The notes beneath the pieces are model-generated. The model was not told the origin of the DNA, searched no databases, and worked only from the letters and a program-made list of their open reading frames with translations. A stretch of 64,000 nucleotides of DNA from contig NZ_FMYM01000003.1 of assembly GCF_900096965.1 (NCBI RefSeq), positions 135,205-199,204 on the forward strand, written 5' to 3'. This stretch comes from Shouchella lonarensis. GTDB taxonomy: Bacteria > Bacillota > Bacilli > Bacillales > Bacillaceae_D. Shown here in pieces: positions 55,208 to 64,000 of the stretch; position 1 is the first letter of the stretch, and every line of letters begins with the position of its first letter. A program made the position numbers and the translations under genes.

Positions 55208-57157
55208 TTAATCGTTCAAGACCTTCTTTTTCTTTTTGAACAACAGATAACCACCTGCCGCCGCAAAGATTAGACCAATCACCATCAAGTACCAGAGAAA
55301 CGCTTCGCCTGTTTGTGGCAACAATACACTGCCAGGCTTTTCTGGTCCAGCTTTTGGTGGCTCAGGATCTTTCCCTGGGTCTTTTGGAGGATCTTTTTCC
55401 TCTCCTGGCTCTTTCGGTTGTTCTTTTGTTTGCGACGTCACCGTCACGACCGGTGAATCGGCTTTCCCTTCTTCACCTGAACCGTTTTTAAAACTAACGG
55501 TCGCCATATTTGGAATCTTTTCATCCTCATATTGGCGCAAATCTGTATCTGCGTCGATCATCGCTGGGATGAACAGCGTGATTTCTTTCTTCCCTTCTAA
55601 GCCAGCAAAGTCTGTCACTGCAACGGTGATGAGATTACCTTCCACTGCAAGCTTCAAACCTTCATATTCCTCGCCATCAACCTCCACTTTTACAGCACCT
55701 TCATTCACTTTTAAACCAGCATCAACATTGTCGGTAATCGTGAATGACTCATATGTGGCAATGTCTTCTGGAATCGTTGTGACAACTGTATAAAGAAATT
55801 CCATCTCGCGATCAATCAATAGATGATCGGTGTCGTTGATATTTTTTGTAATTGTTGGTGGATCTGGTGTCACTGGCGGTGGGGGCACATCCCAACATGA
55901 TGCATCGTTTGCGTCATGGGTCACGATTGGAAACGCCATTTCTTTCCCCTCAATGAACAGCGTGCCGGTACTTGCGGTGTGAGATTCTTTGATCAACGAC
56001 TTTTGCGTGATTTTGTAAGTGATCTCATATTGGCCAACCGGCACGTCAGCAAGATCAAAGGTGATCTCATTGCCGTTTATTTCCGGTGTGATCGTCGTAC
56101 CGTCACTGGCCATCAGCTTCACGCTATCCTCATCAATGTCATAGCGTTCATCAACGGTAAAAGTCGCGTGCATTTGTTGCTTTGTCGCAATCAGTTTTTT
56201 CAACTTGTCGGTGAAGTCGCTAATGCGGTCACCATCTTTTGTGCTTGCTTCAATAAAATCAGTTGGTGTAGAAGCCATATTTTGTAACGCAGCCATCACA
56301 TATGGCCGTGCCGGATAATCTTCGCTGTCACGCTCCGGATTGACAAGCTCACCATTGTAGCGATCTTCCATTTGGCCTGGTTGCGTAAAGAGGTCAAAAT
56401 CCTCCCAGTAAGCGGTAATCATCCCGTAGCCTTTTGCTTTAATCTCATTCGCTTGGGCAACAGCCTCGGCAGTTGCGGTTTTATAATCTTGATTGTATTC
56501 GACACTCATTTGCCCTTTCGGTGTGCGCATCGTAAAGTTGTTGTCACGTTGATGCAGGTAGCCATCGAGACGCGTATTGGCAACCCCGTCTGTAATGAGG
56601 ACAAACACTGTTTGACGATCTTGGATGTCACCTTTATTACTTTCATAGCTTTCCAATGCTTCTTTTAGACCAGAAGCAGTCGGCGTAGCTGAGCCAATCT
56701 CAAAAGCATTGACCGCAGCTTTTGCTTGCGCGAAATCGCTCGTCAGTGGTTGAGCGGTATGAACATTGTAAGACCAGTCGATCTCTTGCACGTTTCCATC
56801 AGCGGTTTTGTTTCCTTTGGCGCCGCGGAATGTCGTTAATTGTACACGGCTTTCAGGATATAAGAGGTCAATGACTTCATTCAATGTCGATTTAACCGTG
56901 TCGATCGTATGGCGGAAACTACCGCTTGCATCTTGTACAAATACGAGATCAATTGGCACGCGCTCTTTTTCTTTCATAAACGACGCAGTCAGTTCATACG
57001 GTTTCACACAAGGATCGTCGGTGTTCAATTCTGTAGAAGTATGTGTAAGGCCGTTATTTGTGTTGAGCGCAAATGTTTGTCCTGGCTGAAAAAACAGTTG
57101 AAAAGATAGAAGAAAAAGTAACACGAATGGCAACAAATTTCCTAACTTTAGCTTCAT
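55208..57157 (-). CDS. LPXTG-anchored surface protein with VWA domain
   Basis: 649 residues. Signal peptide (LGNLLPFVLLFLLSFQLFF), von Willebrand A domain (about 45-310) with metal-site motif DASGS in VFVQDASGSF and VFVLITDG, a middle beta domain, an isopeptide-type domain (from TKNINDTDHLLI...), a Pro/Glu/Lys wall-spanning linker, the LPQTG sorting signal, a final membrane helix and KKKKK tail. This is the order of Gram-positive pilus-tip or adhesin proteins. No shaft pilin gene is nearby. ATG at 57157, preceded by GAGGGG. Confidence 0.9.
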   Translation of the reverse strand: MKLKLGNLLPFVLLFLLSFQLFFQPGQTFALNTNNGLTHTSTELNTDDPCVKPYELTASFMKEKERVPIDLVFVQDASGSFRHTIDTVKSTLNEVIDLLYPESRVQLTTFRGAKGNKTADGNVQEIDWSYNVHTAQPLTSDFAQAKAAVNAFEIGSATPTASGLKEALESYESNKGDIQDRQTVFVLITDGVANTRLDGYLHQRDNNFTMRTPKGQMSVEYNQDYKTATAEAVAQANEIKAKGYGMITAYWEDFDLFTQPGQMEDRYNGELVNPERDSEDYPARPYVMAALQNMASTPTDFIEASTKDGDRISDFTDKLKKLIATKQQMHATFTVDERYDIDEDSVKLMASDGTTITPEINGNEITFDLADVPVGQYEITYKITQKSLIKESHTASTGTLFIEGKEMAFPIVTHDANDASCWDVPPPPVTPDPPTITKNINDTDHLLIDREMEFLYTVVTTIPEDIATYESFTITDNVDAGLKVNEGAVKVEVDGEEYEGLKLAVEGNLITVAVTDFAGLEGKKEITLFIPAMIDADTDLRQYEDEKIPNMATVSFKNGSGEEGKADSPVVTVTSQTKEQPKEPGEEKDPPKDPGKDPEPPKAGPEKPGSVLLPQTGEAFLWYLMVIGLIFAAAGGYLLFKKKKKVLND

Positions 57158-57483
57158 TCCAATAACCCCTCTCGGTCGGTTCTGTTGGTGATGAATCCGT
57201 TTTATCGCTTTCCAGACTTGCAACACAAATCCCTTTCTTACCAGCTCCTTTCATATCGGCGAGCAACATATGTATCGCACGATCATATGAAAACAAATTT
57301 CTACGAAAAGGTGTAACGTATTTCTTAATTAGAAGTTTACAAGAAAATTCCCGCAAAATAAAGGATAACTTTTATGCATTTTTCGACATTTATAATCATA
57401 GTGGTTCATTGTTGGTGGTAAGTCGGGAAAAGGTTTGTTTCATTGTGGGGTATCTTGTTGGGGATTGATACATGAAAGACGTC
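57158..57483. other. Intergenic region upstream of the surface protein gene
   Basis: About 330 nt, AT-rich, without a supported gene. A minus frame of 100 codons runs here in another register, but it lacks a ribosome-binding site and overlaps the surface-protein start; it is probably chance. Confidence 0.5.
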
Positions 57484-57525
57484 AAAAATGACTTGAAGCC
57501 TCCGCAAGAAGATCAAGTCATTTTT
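57484..57525 (-). terminator. Terminator of small membrane protein gene
   Basis: 13-bp perfect stem AAAAATGACTTGA / TCAAGTCATTTTT, 16-nt loop, T run on each strand. Confidence 0.85.
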
Positions 57526-57564
57526 CGTTTGTGGAATGCGCAGTAAAATCCACATGCGATCCTT

Positions 57565-57972
57565 TTAACCCGTATAAGAAAATAACCTTTCTGTATAGCT
57601 CCTTAACAAGTAAAACGCCAAAGAAGAAATCGCGCCAATTCCCGAAAAGAAAAGGAGGGTATTTTTAATAAGGGAAAAGTTATTCCAAATATATTCGCCA
57701 GTAAAAATCATTCCCACTATACGAACTAGCCATAGGACTACAGCACCAAGAAATAAAAACATGAGTGCTTTCAAAAAGGAAAAGTTTTTGTTTGGCAAGA
57801 GATGATAAATTAACTCTCCGATTAATGTACCGATCAAGCAAATAGGAATACTGGCTATGGCATATGAAATCAGAAATACTTCGGGAGATTGAAAGTTAAA
57901 CAAGAATGCTATGAATAAAATTGTAGCAAATGATACTAAAATTGTTCCAACTGAACTAAGAAACCATTTCAT
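57565..57972 (-). CDS. Four-helix membrane protein, unknown
   Basis: 135 residues, four hydrophobic helices (FLSSVGTILVSFATILFIAF, VFLISYAIASIPICLIGTL, LKALMFLFLGAVVLWLVRI, NTLLFFSGIGAISSLAFYLL). GCAGGAGGG precedes the ATG. No family recognised. Composition is a little more AT-rich than neighbours. Confidence 0.65.
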   Translation of the reverse strand: MKWFLSSVGTILVSFATILFIAFLFNFQSPEVFLISYAIASIPICLIGTLIGELIYHLLPNKNFSFLKALMFLFLGAVVLWLVRIVGMIFTGEYIWNNFSLIKNTLLFFSGIGAISSLAFYLLRSYTERLFSYTG

Positions 57973-58028
57973 TGCTTTCCCTCCTGCAACTTCTCACTTT
58001 GTCTAAATTCCCCAGCTCATACACACCC

Positions 58029-59045
58029 TCACTCTTCCTCTTCTTCTCCCTCATCCTCATCCAACCCCTCCAATTGCTCAAACAACCATGACGTTACAAA
58101 CGATGTCCCTGCAAAACAGAAGGCAATGAGTGTTGCGCCGAGTACGGTGGCTTGTAGTTTTTCAGAAAACCACACAAATAGATTCATATAGACTGCTAAT
58201 ACAAGGATACACATCATATATTCCGCTGACGTGTTTGGTAGTAACGCTCTCAGACTATCAACTTCTTTACGTTTACTAAAGATGACGATGCCTTCTGCAA
58301 GGGCGAGGACGAGGCAGCCCAATAAGGTAAAGCCGCTAAAATACAAGACATTACCCCAGAAATCTGGCCCATAGTCCATCGTCACAAGGGATGTTTTGGC
58401 CCATAAATGGATGGTTATCCAGGAGACTGCAACAGGTACAGCCGAAAAAAGGAGAAACGCAACTACGGCGAGTGTGATCGCACACGTCATGCCAAAGATG
58501 TCACTCGGATCGAAGCGGTTAAAGGCGAGATTGCTTTTGTCATCATCTATATCGTCGTCTTCCTGTTCCTCTCTGTTCGCAAGAATCACCAAGCCGATCA
58601 CTACACCGACAATGATGACAAAGACACATACCGCAAAAATCGTTCCACCAACGATGGTTGTTTGTAAACGATCGGATAGCAAGTGGAATATATGGATATA
58701 TGCAGTGAATCCGATAAAGACACTCACCCATTCTCGCCATGTTTTCGGGCATAGCGCTGAGATGTGCACAATGTCGCGGTTGTGCAGTCGTGTATGTAAA
58801 ACAACAATTGCCAACGCAACTCCGATTGTTAATCCAAAGAAGCCCGTGAAATAGAGCAGATTCAACCCTATACTTGTGAAGAACTGAAAATGAAAGAATG
58901 GCAGTAGATGGAGTCCATACATCACACCCCATAGCATCATACCTGGAACGGAAAATAACAATAACACGCAAAGGATCGACCCAATAACGGCATTAAATAT
59001 TCGTAAACAATCAATTCCGTGTCGGACGATGCGACCTATATACAT
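58029..59045 (-). CDS. Membrane protein with internal duplication
   Basis: 338 residues with about eight membrane helices in two similar halves of four helices each: NLLYFTGFFGLTIGVALAIVV then NRDIVHISALCPKTWREW and HLLSDRLQTTIVGGTIFAVC in the first half; NVLYFSGFTLLGCLVLALAEG then SLRALLPNTSAEYM and WFSEKLQATVLGATLIAFC in the second. The halves are joined by an acidic loop (EEQEDDDIDDD) and the end is also acidic (DEDEGEEEEE). No family recognised. GAGAGGTG precedes the ATG. Confidence 0.7.
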   Translation of the reverse strand: MYIGRIVRHGIDCLRIFNAVIGSILCVLLLFSVPGMMLWGVMYGLHLLPFFHFQFFTSIGLNLLYFTGFFGLTIGVALAIVVLHTRLHNRDIVHISALCPKTWREWVSVFIGFTAYIHIFHLLSDRLQTTIVGGTIFAVCVFVIIVGVVIGLVILANREEQEDDDIDDDKSNLAFNRFDPSDIFGMTCAITLAVVAFLLFSAVPVAVSWITIHLWAKTSLVTMDYGPDFWGNVLYFSGFTLLGCLVLALAEGIVIFSKRKEVDSLRALLPNTSAEYMMCILVLAVYMNLFVWFSEKLQATVLGATLIAFCFAGTSFVTSWLFEQLEGLDEDEGEEEEE

Positions 59046-59127
59046 GTGGGATCACCTCTCAAAATAAAAATAAGCACGTATACAATGTGAATAGTATACG
59101 TGCAAACAGTCATGAATTCAACGATAT

Positions 59128-60111
59128 TTACTTCGAATCTATGTTTCCTTCTGTGAACAGCTTCTCCCACGTCTTGCCACCATCTGTGCTGCGGTAACCG
59201 TCAAGTTCCATGGTCGTGATGACGATGGTGTTTGGATCTTTCGGGTTCACCGCAATGTAGCTAATTGCATCGTCTGATTCGATGGAAGGCAACGTTAGTT
59301 CATGTTGCGCGCCGTCGGCAGTGAGATGTACCAGTTTTGCGACTTGGTCATACGTCGCAACGTAAAGGTCGTCCTCTTGATAAGTAAGGGCGGTGACTTG
59401 TGGCGTGATGTCCGCTTGTGTAAATGTGTCGCCTGCATCCTCTGACAAGAATAAACCTTCCGCCGTTCCGACAGCGAGTATCGCTTCATCACGTGGATGG
59501 ACAGCAATTGCACCCATGACGTGACCTTGCTCATTTTCTAAGCTCGGCAAGCCTTTTGACGCTGCCTTTGTCCATGTGTTTGCATCGTCATTTGTCATGT
59601 AAAGCCCTGTTTCTGACAGGCGATCAGTCGGGGCCGGGTTGTAGGCGTAAACGGTGTTTGTGTAATAGCCAACACCCTTCACATGAAAATCAGTGACCCC
59701 GAGCAAGTCGAGTGATTCTAGTGTTTTCCCGCCATCCGTACTTTTCACAAGTCCAATTGGATCGACTTCAAAAGATGATTCCATACCAGGGTGTCCACTT
59801 GTGTAAAAACCGCTTTCGACCGCATTAAACCCCATATAGTCATTGCGTTCTTTTGCGGTTTCATACCAATCGTCTTCAACTAATATTGCAACGCCGTTAT
59901 GTGTCGCAAAATAGACCGCGTCGTCATTCCCAGCATATCCTAACCCGTGGATATGCGTCATGACAAGGGAATCTGTTTTAAGGTAAAAATCGTCTCCAGC
60001 AAACGGTCCGCTTTCTGAAACTTCACCGCTTTCTTCCGTCTTATTCCCACAACCAACGATAACCACACTTGCTAGTGCACCGATCATAAATAGTGATACT
60101 TTCTTCTTCAT
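59128..60111 (-). CDS. Lipoprotein with sortilin/BNR-like beta-propeller repeats (F510_1955-type)
   Basis: 327 residues. Signal peptide and lipobox (VVIVGC). The mature part has repeated Asp-box/BNR units: VKSTDGGKTLESL, YMTNDDANTWTKA, FLSEDAGDTFTQ and YRSTDGGKTWEKL, and a start MTHIHGLGYAGNDD. This fits the F510_1955 family of extracytoplasmic propellers found in copper-related and other loci. Function unknown; a sensor or carbohydrate binder would be a guess. Confidence 0.8.
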   Translation of the reverse strand: MKKKVSLFMIGALASVVIVGCGNKTEESGEVSESGPFAGDDFYLKTDSLVMTHIHGLGYAGNDDAVYFATHNGVAILVEDDWYETAKERNDYMGFNAVESGFYTSGHPGMESSFEVDPIGLVKSTDGGKTLESLDLLGVTDFHVKGVGYYTNTVYAYNPAPTDRLSETGLYMTNDDANTWTKAASKGLPSLENEQGHVMGAIAVHPRDEAILAVGTAEGLFLSEDAGDTFTQADITPQVTALTYQEDDLYVATYDQVAKLVHLTADGAQHELTLPSIESDDAISYIAVNPKDPNTIVITTMELDGYRSTDGGKTWEKLFTEGNIDSK

Positions 60112-60204
60112 ACCCTCTACCCCCTGTACGTATATAACCCCATTTTAGCGGTTGGGCCTACGGGAAGCAATTGAAGAAAGTGTGACAGAATGTGGGCAAA
60201 AAAG

Positions 60205-60239
60205 GACACCCGACTGCAATCGCACGCGCAGTCGGGTGT
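60205..60239 (-). terminator. Terminator of nonribosomal peptide synthetase gene
   Basis: 12-bp perfect stem ACACCCGACTGC / GCAGTCGGGTGT, 10-nt loop, followed on the minus strand by CCTTTTTT. Confidence 0.92.
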
Positions 60240-60246
60240 ATCCTCG

Positions 60247-63200
60247 TTACATCGTCGTTGTTTTTGCTTTGAGTATGCCTGTTTTGTAGAAATGGGCAAT
60301 CGTTTTTGCGACCATATCAGCGGTGAGGATTGGGAAATCAACGCCATATTGGTCGAGTTTGACGACCGTTTTGTCATTCGAAAAAGCGGTGCGCGCTTCC
60401 GAGAAGCCGCCTTCTTTCAACAAATGAATGAGCGGGGCCATTGCATTTGTTTCATGCTGGCGCGCATCTTGTTCAAGCGCTGCTAACCACGCCTCGGTTG
60501 ACACTTCCGCAAACGTTTCGTGAAATGCTTTCATCGCTTCGACGATCGTGGCAAATTTGATTTTGTGTCGGTTAAATAGATGGTACGTCCCACCGACAGT
60601 CTCTTTTTGCGACAAGCAGACGATGGCTTGACTCATTTTATCGACCGGGGTCATTTCAATTTTTTCGTCCATCCGTGGTGCCATGCCTAACTCTAGACAA
60701 CCACGGACGAGGCGCCATAAAAAGTCACTTTCATTGACAATCCCAGTGACACTATCGCCTGACACCCTACCTGGGCGGTAAATAGAAATCGGTACTCCTT
60801 GTGCACGGGCATGCGCGACGACATGTTCAGCGACCCATTTGCTTTGCGTGTAGCCGATGTGCAAGCCATCAGGTGAGCCGAGGTCACTCGTTTCGGTGAA
60901 AAGCGTCTCATCGTTACTTGGCTCAGAGAAGACAGACAACGTTGACACATAATGAAGTGGTTTCACTTTGTTACTGACGGCAAGGCGAATGATCTCCTTT
61001 GTCCCATATACATTCGGGTAACGCGATTGCTCGTAAGGCATCATGAAGTTCACATCAGCCCCATTGTGATAAATGACATCGACTTGGGCTGCCAACTCGG
61101 CCCATTCTGTATCGTTTAAACCAAGGCGCGATTTCGCCAAATCACTCACGACAGGTTTAATACGTGTGGCAAAAGCTGGTTGCCATAAGTCATAACGGCG
61201 CAAATTTTTCTCGATGCGCTCAAGTGGCGCAGCACCCTCTTTATGGCGGACAACACAGTGGATCACCGCTTGCGTTGTTTGCAGCAAGTCTCGCAACATA
61301 TAAGCGCCTAAGAAACCTGTCGCACCGGTTAAAAGAATCGTTTTGACTTGTTCGCTTGGCGGTGCAGCGTCTTGCAATGGTGCGGTAATGTCTGGCTCCA
61401 GCACACAATCTTGTTCAAACTGCGCTTGAAGCGTTTCTCCTTCTGCATCGAAGCGCGACGGTTCTTCCAAGATGTGCGCCATGCCGGCAATCGTTGGGTG
61501 ATCGAACAAATGACGCAACGTAAGATCAATGCCTAGCTCTTCACTCATGATGAAGACAAGCTTCGTCGCAAGCAGGGAGTGTCCACCTAATTCAAAGAAG
61601 TTGTCATGAATACCGATCTGTTGGCGCTTTAATATACGTTGCCAAATCGCCAGTAATTGGTGTTCTGTCTCGCTTTGTGGGCGCGCAATTTCTTCGCGCT
61701 CCTCTTGACAAAGGGTTGGCAATGCTTTCCGATCGACTTTGCCACTTGTCGTGAGCGGGAATGCTTCCAGCGTGAAAATATGTGTTGGAACCATATAATG
61801 TGGCAAATGCGCTTTGGCATGGGCACGAACCGTTGTTGCATCCATCCCCTTTTCTGCCGCTACATACGCGGTCAACGTTTTATCGCCGACGGTATTTTCA
61901 GAGACGATGACGATCGCGCCGTCAATGTCCTCATGCTGTTGTAACACGGCTTCAATCTCTCCAAGCTCGATGCGGAAGCCGCGAATTTTTACTTGATGGT
62001 CGGTTCGACCAATGAACAGTAATTTGCCATCAGGTAAATAGCGGACAAGGTCACCCGTACGGTACAACTTTTCGCTTGATCCTTGTTTAAACGGATGCGG
62101 AATAAAACGCTCCGCCGTTAAGTCAGGTCGGTTCAAATAACCGAGGGATACCCCATCACCACCAACGTATAGTTCACCGACAACACCGATTGGTGCGAGC
62201 TGCTCATTTTGATCGAGCACATACGCCGTCGTGTTAGCAATCGGACGACCGATCGGAATCGACGGGCGCGTCATATCTTCTGCCTCAATCCAGTGACAAG
62301 CCGTGCATGCTGTATTTTCAGACGGGCCATAGCCATTGATAATTTGTGTGTCATGTAAAGCAGCGTGTGCTTTTTCGATATGCGGAACAGAGAGTGCTTC
62401 CCCACCAACGAGCAAATATTTCACGCCTTGAAGGGCCTCAATATGGTGATCGATAATGACATTGAACAACCCAGCTGTTAGCCACAACGTACTGACATTG
62501 TACGTTTGAATCATATGGGCGTAATCTTGCAAACGAGGATTGCTCGCTGTCATGAGGGCGAGGCGCGCACCGTTAAGCAAGCTACTCCAAATTTCGAATG
62601 TCGATGCATCAAAAGAAATGCTTGATGCATATAAAAACACATCATTGGACGAGATCGGCACCCACGTTTTTCCTTTCACAAGCCGCGCAATTCCGCGGTG
62701 CGCAATTAACACCCCTTTTGGTTTACCGGTTGAACCGGACGTATAAATGACATTCGCCAAAGCGGTTGCTTCATTTGGCACCGTGACGTTTGTCTCGACC
62801 GTTGGCATCTCTTGTTCGTTCAAGCAAACGATCGAAACATGCGCGACGCTCACCGGCTGATCGGTTAGAAGTAGCGGCATGGCGGTTTCATCAACAATGA
62901 ATTGCAAGCGCTCGACTGGATGTTCTGGGTCTAATCCGACATAAGCGCCTCCTGCTTTCAACACGGCGAGCATGCTTGCGACTTGGTCGAAGGAACGGTT
63001 CATACAAATGCCAACACAATCACCCGGTTGTACCCCTTGTGCGAGGAGGAAATGGGCGATGCGATTTGCCCGCGCATTTAATGCCCGATACGTCATCGTC
63101 TCATCTACCGATTGCAGTGCAATCGCTTCCGGTGAGGTTGCGACTTGTTCTTCAAACAATGTGTGAACACAGTGATTTCGCGGATACGGATGGGCCGTGT

Positions 63201-64000
63201 CATTCCACTCAACTAGTAACTGCTCTTGTTCTGCTGCAGGAATGAGCGACAACGTCCCGACTTCCTTGTCTGGTTGCGCGACAATCGCGGTCAATAATGT
63301 TTCGAAGTGGGCGATCATCCGAGCGACTCGTTCTTCTGTAAATAACGCTGTATTGTAGACAAAACCGCCTGTCAGTTGGTCATCATGTGCAGTCATGACG
63401 AGTGACAGATCAAATAGCGCTGTCTTGTTGTCAAGCGGGACAGACTGGAGCGTGACGTCGCCCATCTTGACACGATCTGTTGGATCGTTTTGCAACGTAA
63501 ACAACACTTGGAATAACGGGGTAAAGCTCGTATCTCGGCTTGTGCACAACGTTTCTACTAACTTTTCAAATGGCACATCTTGATGTGCATAGGCCGCAAG
63601 TGTCGTTTCTTTTACTTGTTGCAACAACGTCCGGAACGTACGTTCACTTTTGACTTGCGTTCGCATGACGAGCGTGTTGACGAAAAAGCCAATGACCCCT
63701 TCAATTTCACCGTGATGGCGATTGGCTACTGGTGTGCCAACGGCGATGTCATCCTGCTGGCTATAGCGATGCAAGAACGTGTAAAAAGCGGCTAACAACG
63801 TCATGTACATTGTTGTACCTGTTTCGCGACTAAGCTGTCTCAAGGCTGCTGTTAATTCTGGTGATAACGTGAACATTTTTGTCTCACCATGAAACGTTTG
63901 CACGGCCGGACGTGGAAAATCAGTCGGCAATTGTAGCTCGGAAACGCCGTTTAATTGTTGTTGCCAATACGCCAATTGCTCACGCATGACTGCCCCTTCT
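60247..64000 (-). CDS. Nonribosomal peptide synthetase, C-A-T-reductase end (N-terminus outside window)
   Basis: The frame has no stop between its first in-window Met (63987) and the window edge, so the protein starts beyond 64000. Visible order: second half of a condensation domain (from YWQQQLNG; the HHxxxDG motif must be outside), adenylation domain (VIYTSGSTGKPKG, FDASTFEIW, NGYGPSENT, YRTGDLVRYLPDG, KIRGFRIELGEIE), carrier domain (DNFFELGGHSLLATK with the phosphopantetheine Ser) and terminal thioester reductase (GATGFLGAYML, YTQSKW). The reductase releases the chain as an aldehyde or alcohol. By my alignment to GrsA the specificity residues read D-A-F-W-L-G-G-A-C, close to known Val-type codes (inference). 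A terminator ends the gene, so this is the last module of its operon. Confidence 0.93.
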   Translation of the reverse strand, partial: EGAVMREQLAYWQQQLNGVSELQLPTDFPRPAVQTFHGETKMFTLSPELTAALRQLSRETGTTMYMTLLAAFYTFLHRYSQQDDIAVGTPVANRHHGEIEGVIGFFVNTLVMRTQVKSERTFRTLLQQVKETTLAAYAHQDVPFEKLVETLCTSRDTSFTPLFQVLFTLQNDPTDRVKMGDVTLQSVPLDNKTALFDLSLVMTAHDDQLTGGFVYNTALFTEERVARMIAHFETLLTAIVAQPDKEVGTLSLIPAAEQEQLLVEWNDTAHPYPRNHCVHTLFEEQVATSPEAIALQSVDETMTYRALNARANRIAHFLLAQGVQPGDCVGICMNRSFDQVASMLAVLKAGGAYVGLDPEHPVERLQFIVDETAMPLLLTDQPVSVAHVSIVCLNEQEMPTVETNVTVPNEATALANVIYTSGSTGKPKGVLIAHRGIARLVKGKTWVPISSNDVFLYASSISFDASTFEIWSSLLNGARLALMTASNPRLQDYAHMIQTYNVSTLWLTAGLFNVIIDHHIEALQGVKYLLVGGEALSVPHIEKAHAALHDTQIINGYGPSENTACTACHWIEAEDMTRPSIPIGRPIANTTAYVLDQNEQLAPIGVVGELYVGGDGVSLGYLNRPDLTAERFIPHPFKQGSSEKLYRTGDLVRYLPDGKLLFIGRTDHQVKIRGFRIELGEIEAVLQQHEDIDGAIVIVSENTVGDKTLTAYVAAEKGMDATTVRAHAKAHLPHYMVPTHIFTLEAFPLTTSGKVDRKALPTLCQEEREEIARPQSETEHQLLAIWQRILKRQQIGIHDNFFELGGHSLLATKLVFIMSEELGIDLTLRHLFDHPTIAGMAHILEEPSRFDAEGETLQAQFEQDCVLEPDITAPLQDAAPPSEQVKTILLTGATGFLGAYMLRDLLQTTQAVIHCVVRHKEGAAPLERIEKNLRRYDLWQPAFATRIKPVVSDLAKSRLGLNDTEWAELAAQVDVIYHNGADVNFMMPYEQSRYPNVYGTKEIIRLAVSNKVKPLHYVSTLSVFSEPSNDETLFTETSDLGSPDGLHIGYTQSKWVAEHVVAHARAQGVPISIYRPGRVSGDSVTGIVNESDFLWRLVRGCLELGMAPRMDEKIEMTPVDKMSQAIVCLSQKETVGGTYHLFNRHKIKFATIVEAMKAFHETFAEVSTEAWLAALEQDARQHETNAMAPLIHLLKEGGFSEARTAFSNDKTVVKLDQYGVDFPILTADMVAKTIAHFYKTGILKAKTTTM

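Overview
The window looks like chromosome from a low-to-mid GC, Gram-positive, endospore-forming Bacillaceae. The evidence is in the genes: an exosporium-type collagen-like protein, RacA (sporulation chromosome anchoring), minor small acid-soluble spore proteins SspP and SspN, a YppG-family protein, an aa3-600-type menaquinol oxidase (qoxABCD), bacilliredoxin, strong AGGAGG ribosome-binding sites and frequent GTG/TTG starts. The exact genus is inference; an alkaliphilic Bacillus/Shouchella/Alkalihalobacillus relative would fit. No rRNA, tRNA, CRISPR array, insertion sequence or intact prophage was seen.

Layout. 1-4.8 kb: 3' end of a collagen-like surface/spore gene, a 35-codon small gene, racA, a DUF1798 gene, ung and an aldo/keto reductase. 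4.9-7.8 kb: the most accessory-looking stretch. It holds a tandem-duplicated orphan protein, an AimR/RRNPPA-type peptide receptor overlapping a 44-codon exported-peptide precursor gene, and a complete type I toxin-antitoxin locus with both promoters and both terminators visible. 7.8-19.8 kb: a membrane-anchored HEAFH protein, ilvA, rnz, redox proteins, a phosphoesterase-like protein with lost metal ligands, a NifU-N/HEAT protein, ydbS-ydbT, xpaC-telA. 20-26 kb: glutamate synthase gltB-gltD. 26-34.6 kb: RDD protein, hydrolase, then the sspP-acnA-sspN-thioesterase neighbourhood known from B. subtilis (sspP-citB-sspN-tlp-yneP), here also carrying a DUF421 gene with a structured leader, an FbpB-like small protein and a CopD-like protein. 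34.6-40.7 kb: nadE, secreted DUF4352 protein, hydrolase, MFS transporter, YppG, Hsp20, membrane dipeptidase, small genes. 41-45 kb: qoxABCD. 45.2-45.86 kb: gene-free. 45.9-52.7 kb: Rpn-type nuclease, then an ABC exporter and a two-component system resembling LnrLMN/LnrJK, separated by a methyltransferase-like gene on the opposite strand. 52.8-60.1 kb: epimerase, GNAT, sortase plus a VWA-LPXTG surface protein, membrane proteins and a lipoprotein. 60.2-64 kb: the C-A-T-reductase end of a nonribosomal peptide synthetase that continues past the window.

Working together: the clearest functional units are gltBD (glutamate synthesis), qoxABCD (respiration), the lnr-like sensor/regulator/exporter set (membrane-active antibiotic response), the sortase/LPXTG pair (surface display), and the peptide receptor/peptide pair next to a type I toxin. 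The last is the best candidate for an undescribed regulatory system: its receptor has a single-base frameshift that, if repaired, makes its stop overlap the peptide start as ATGA.
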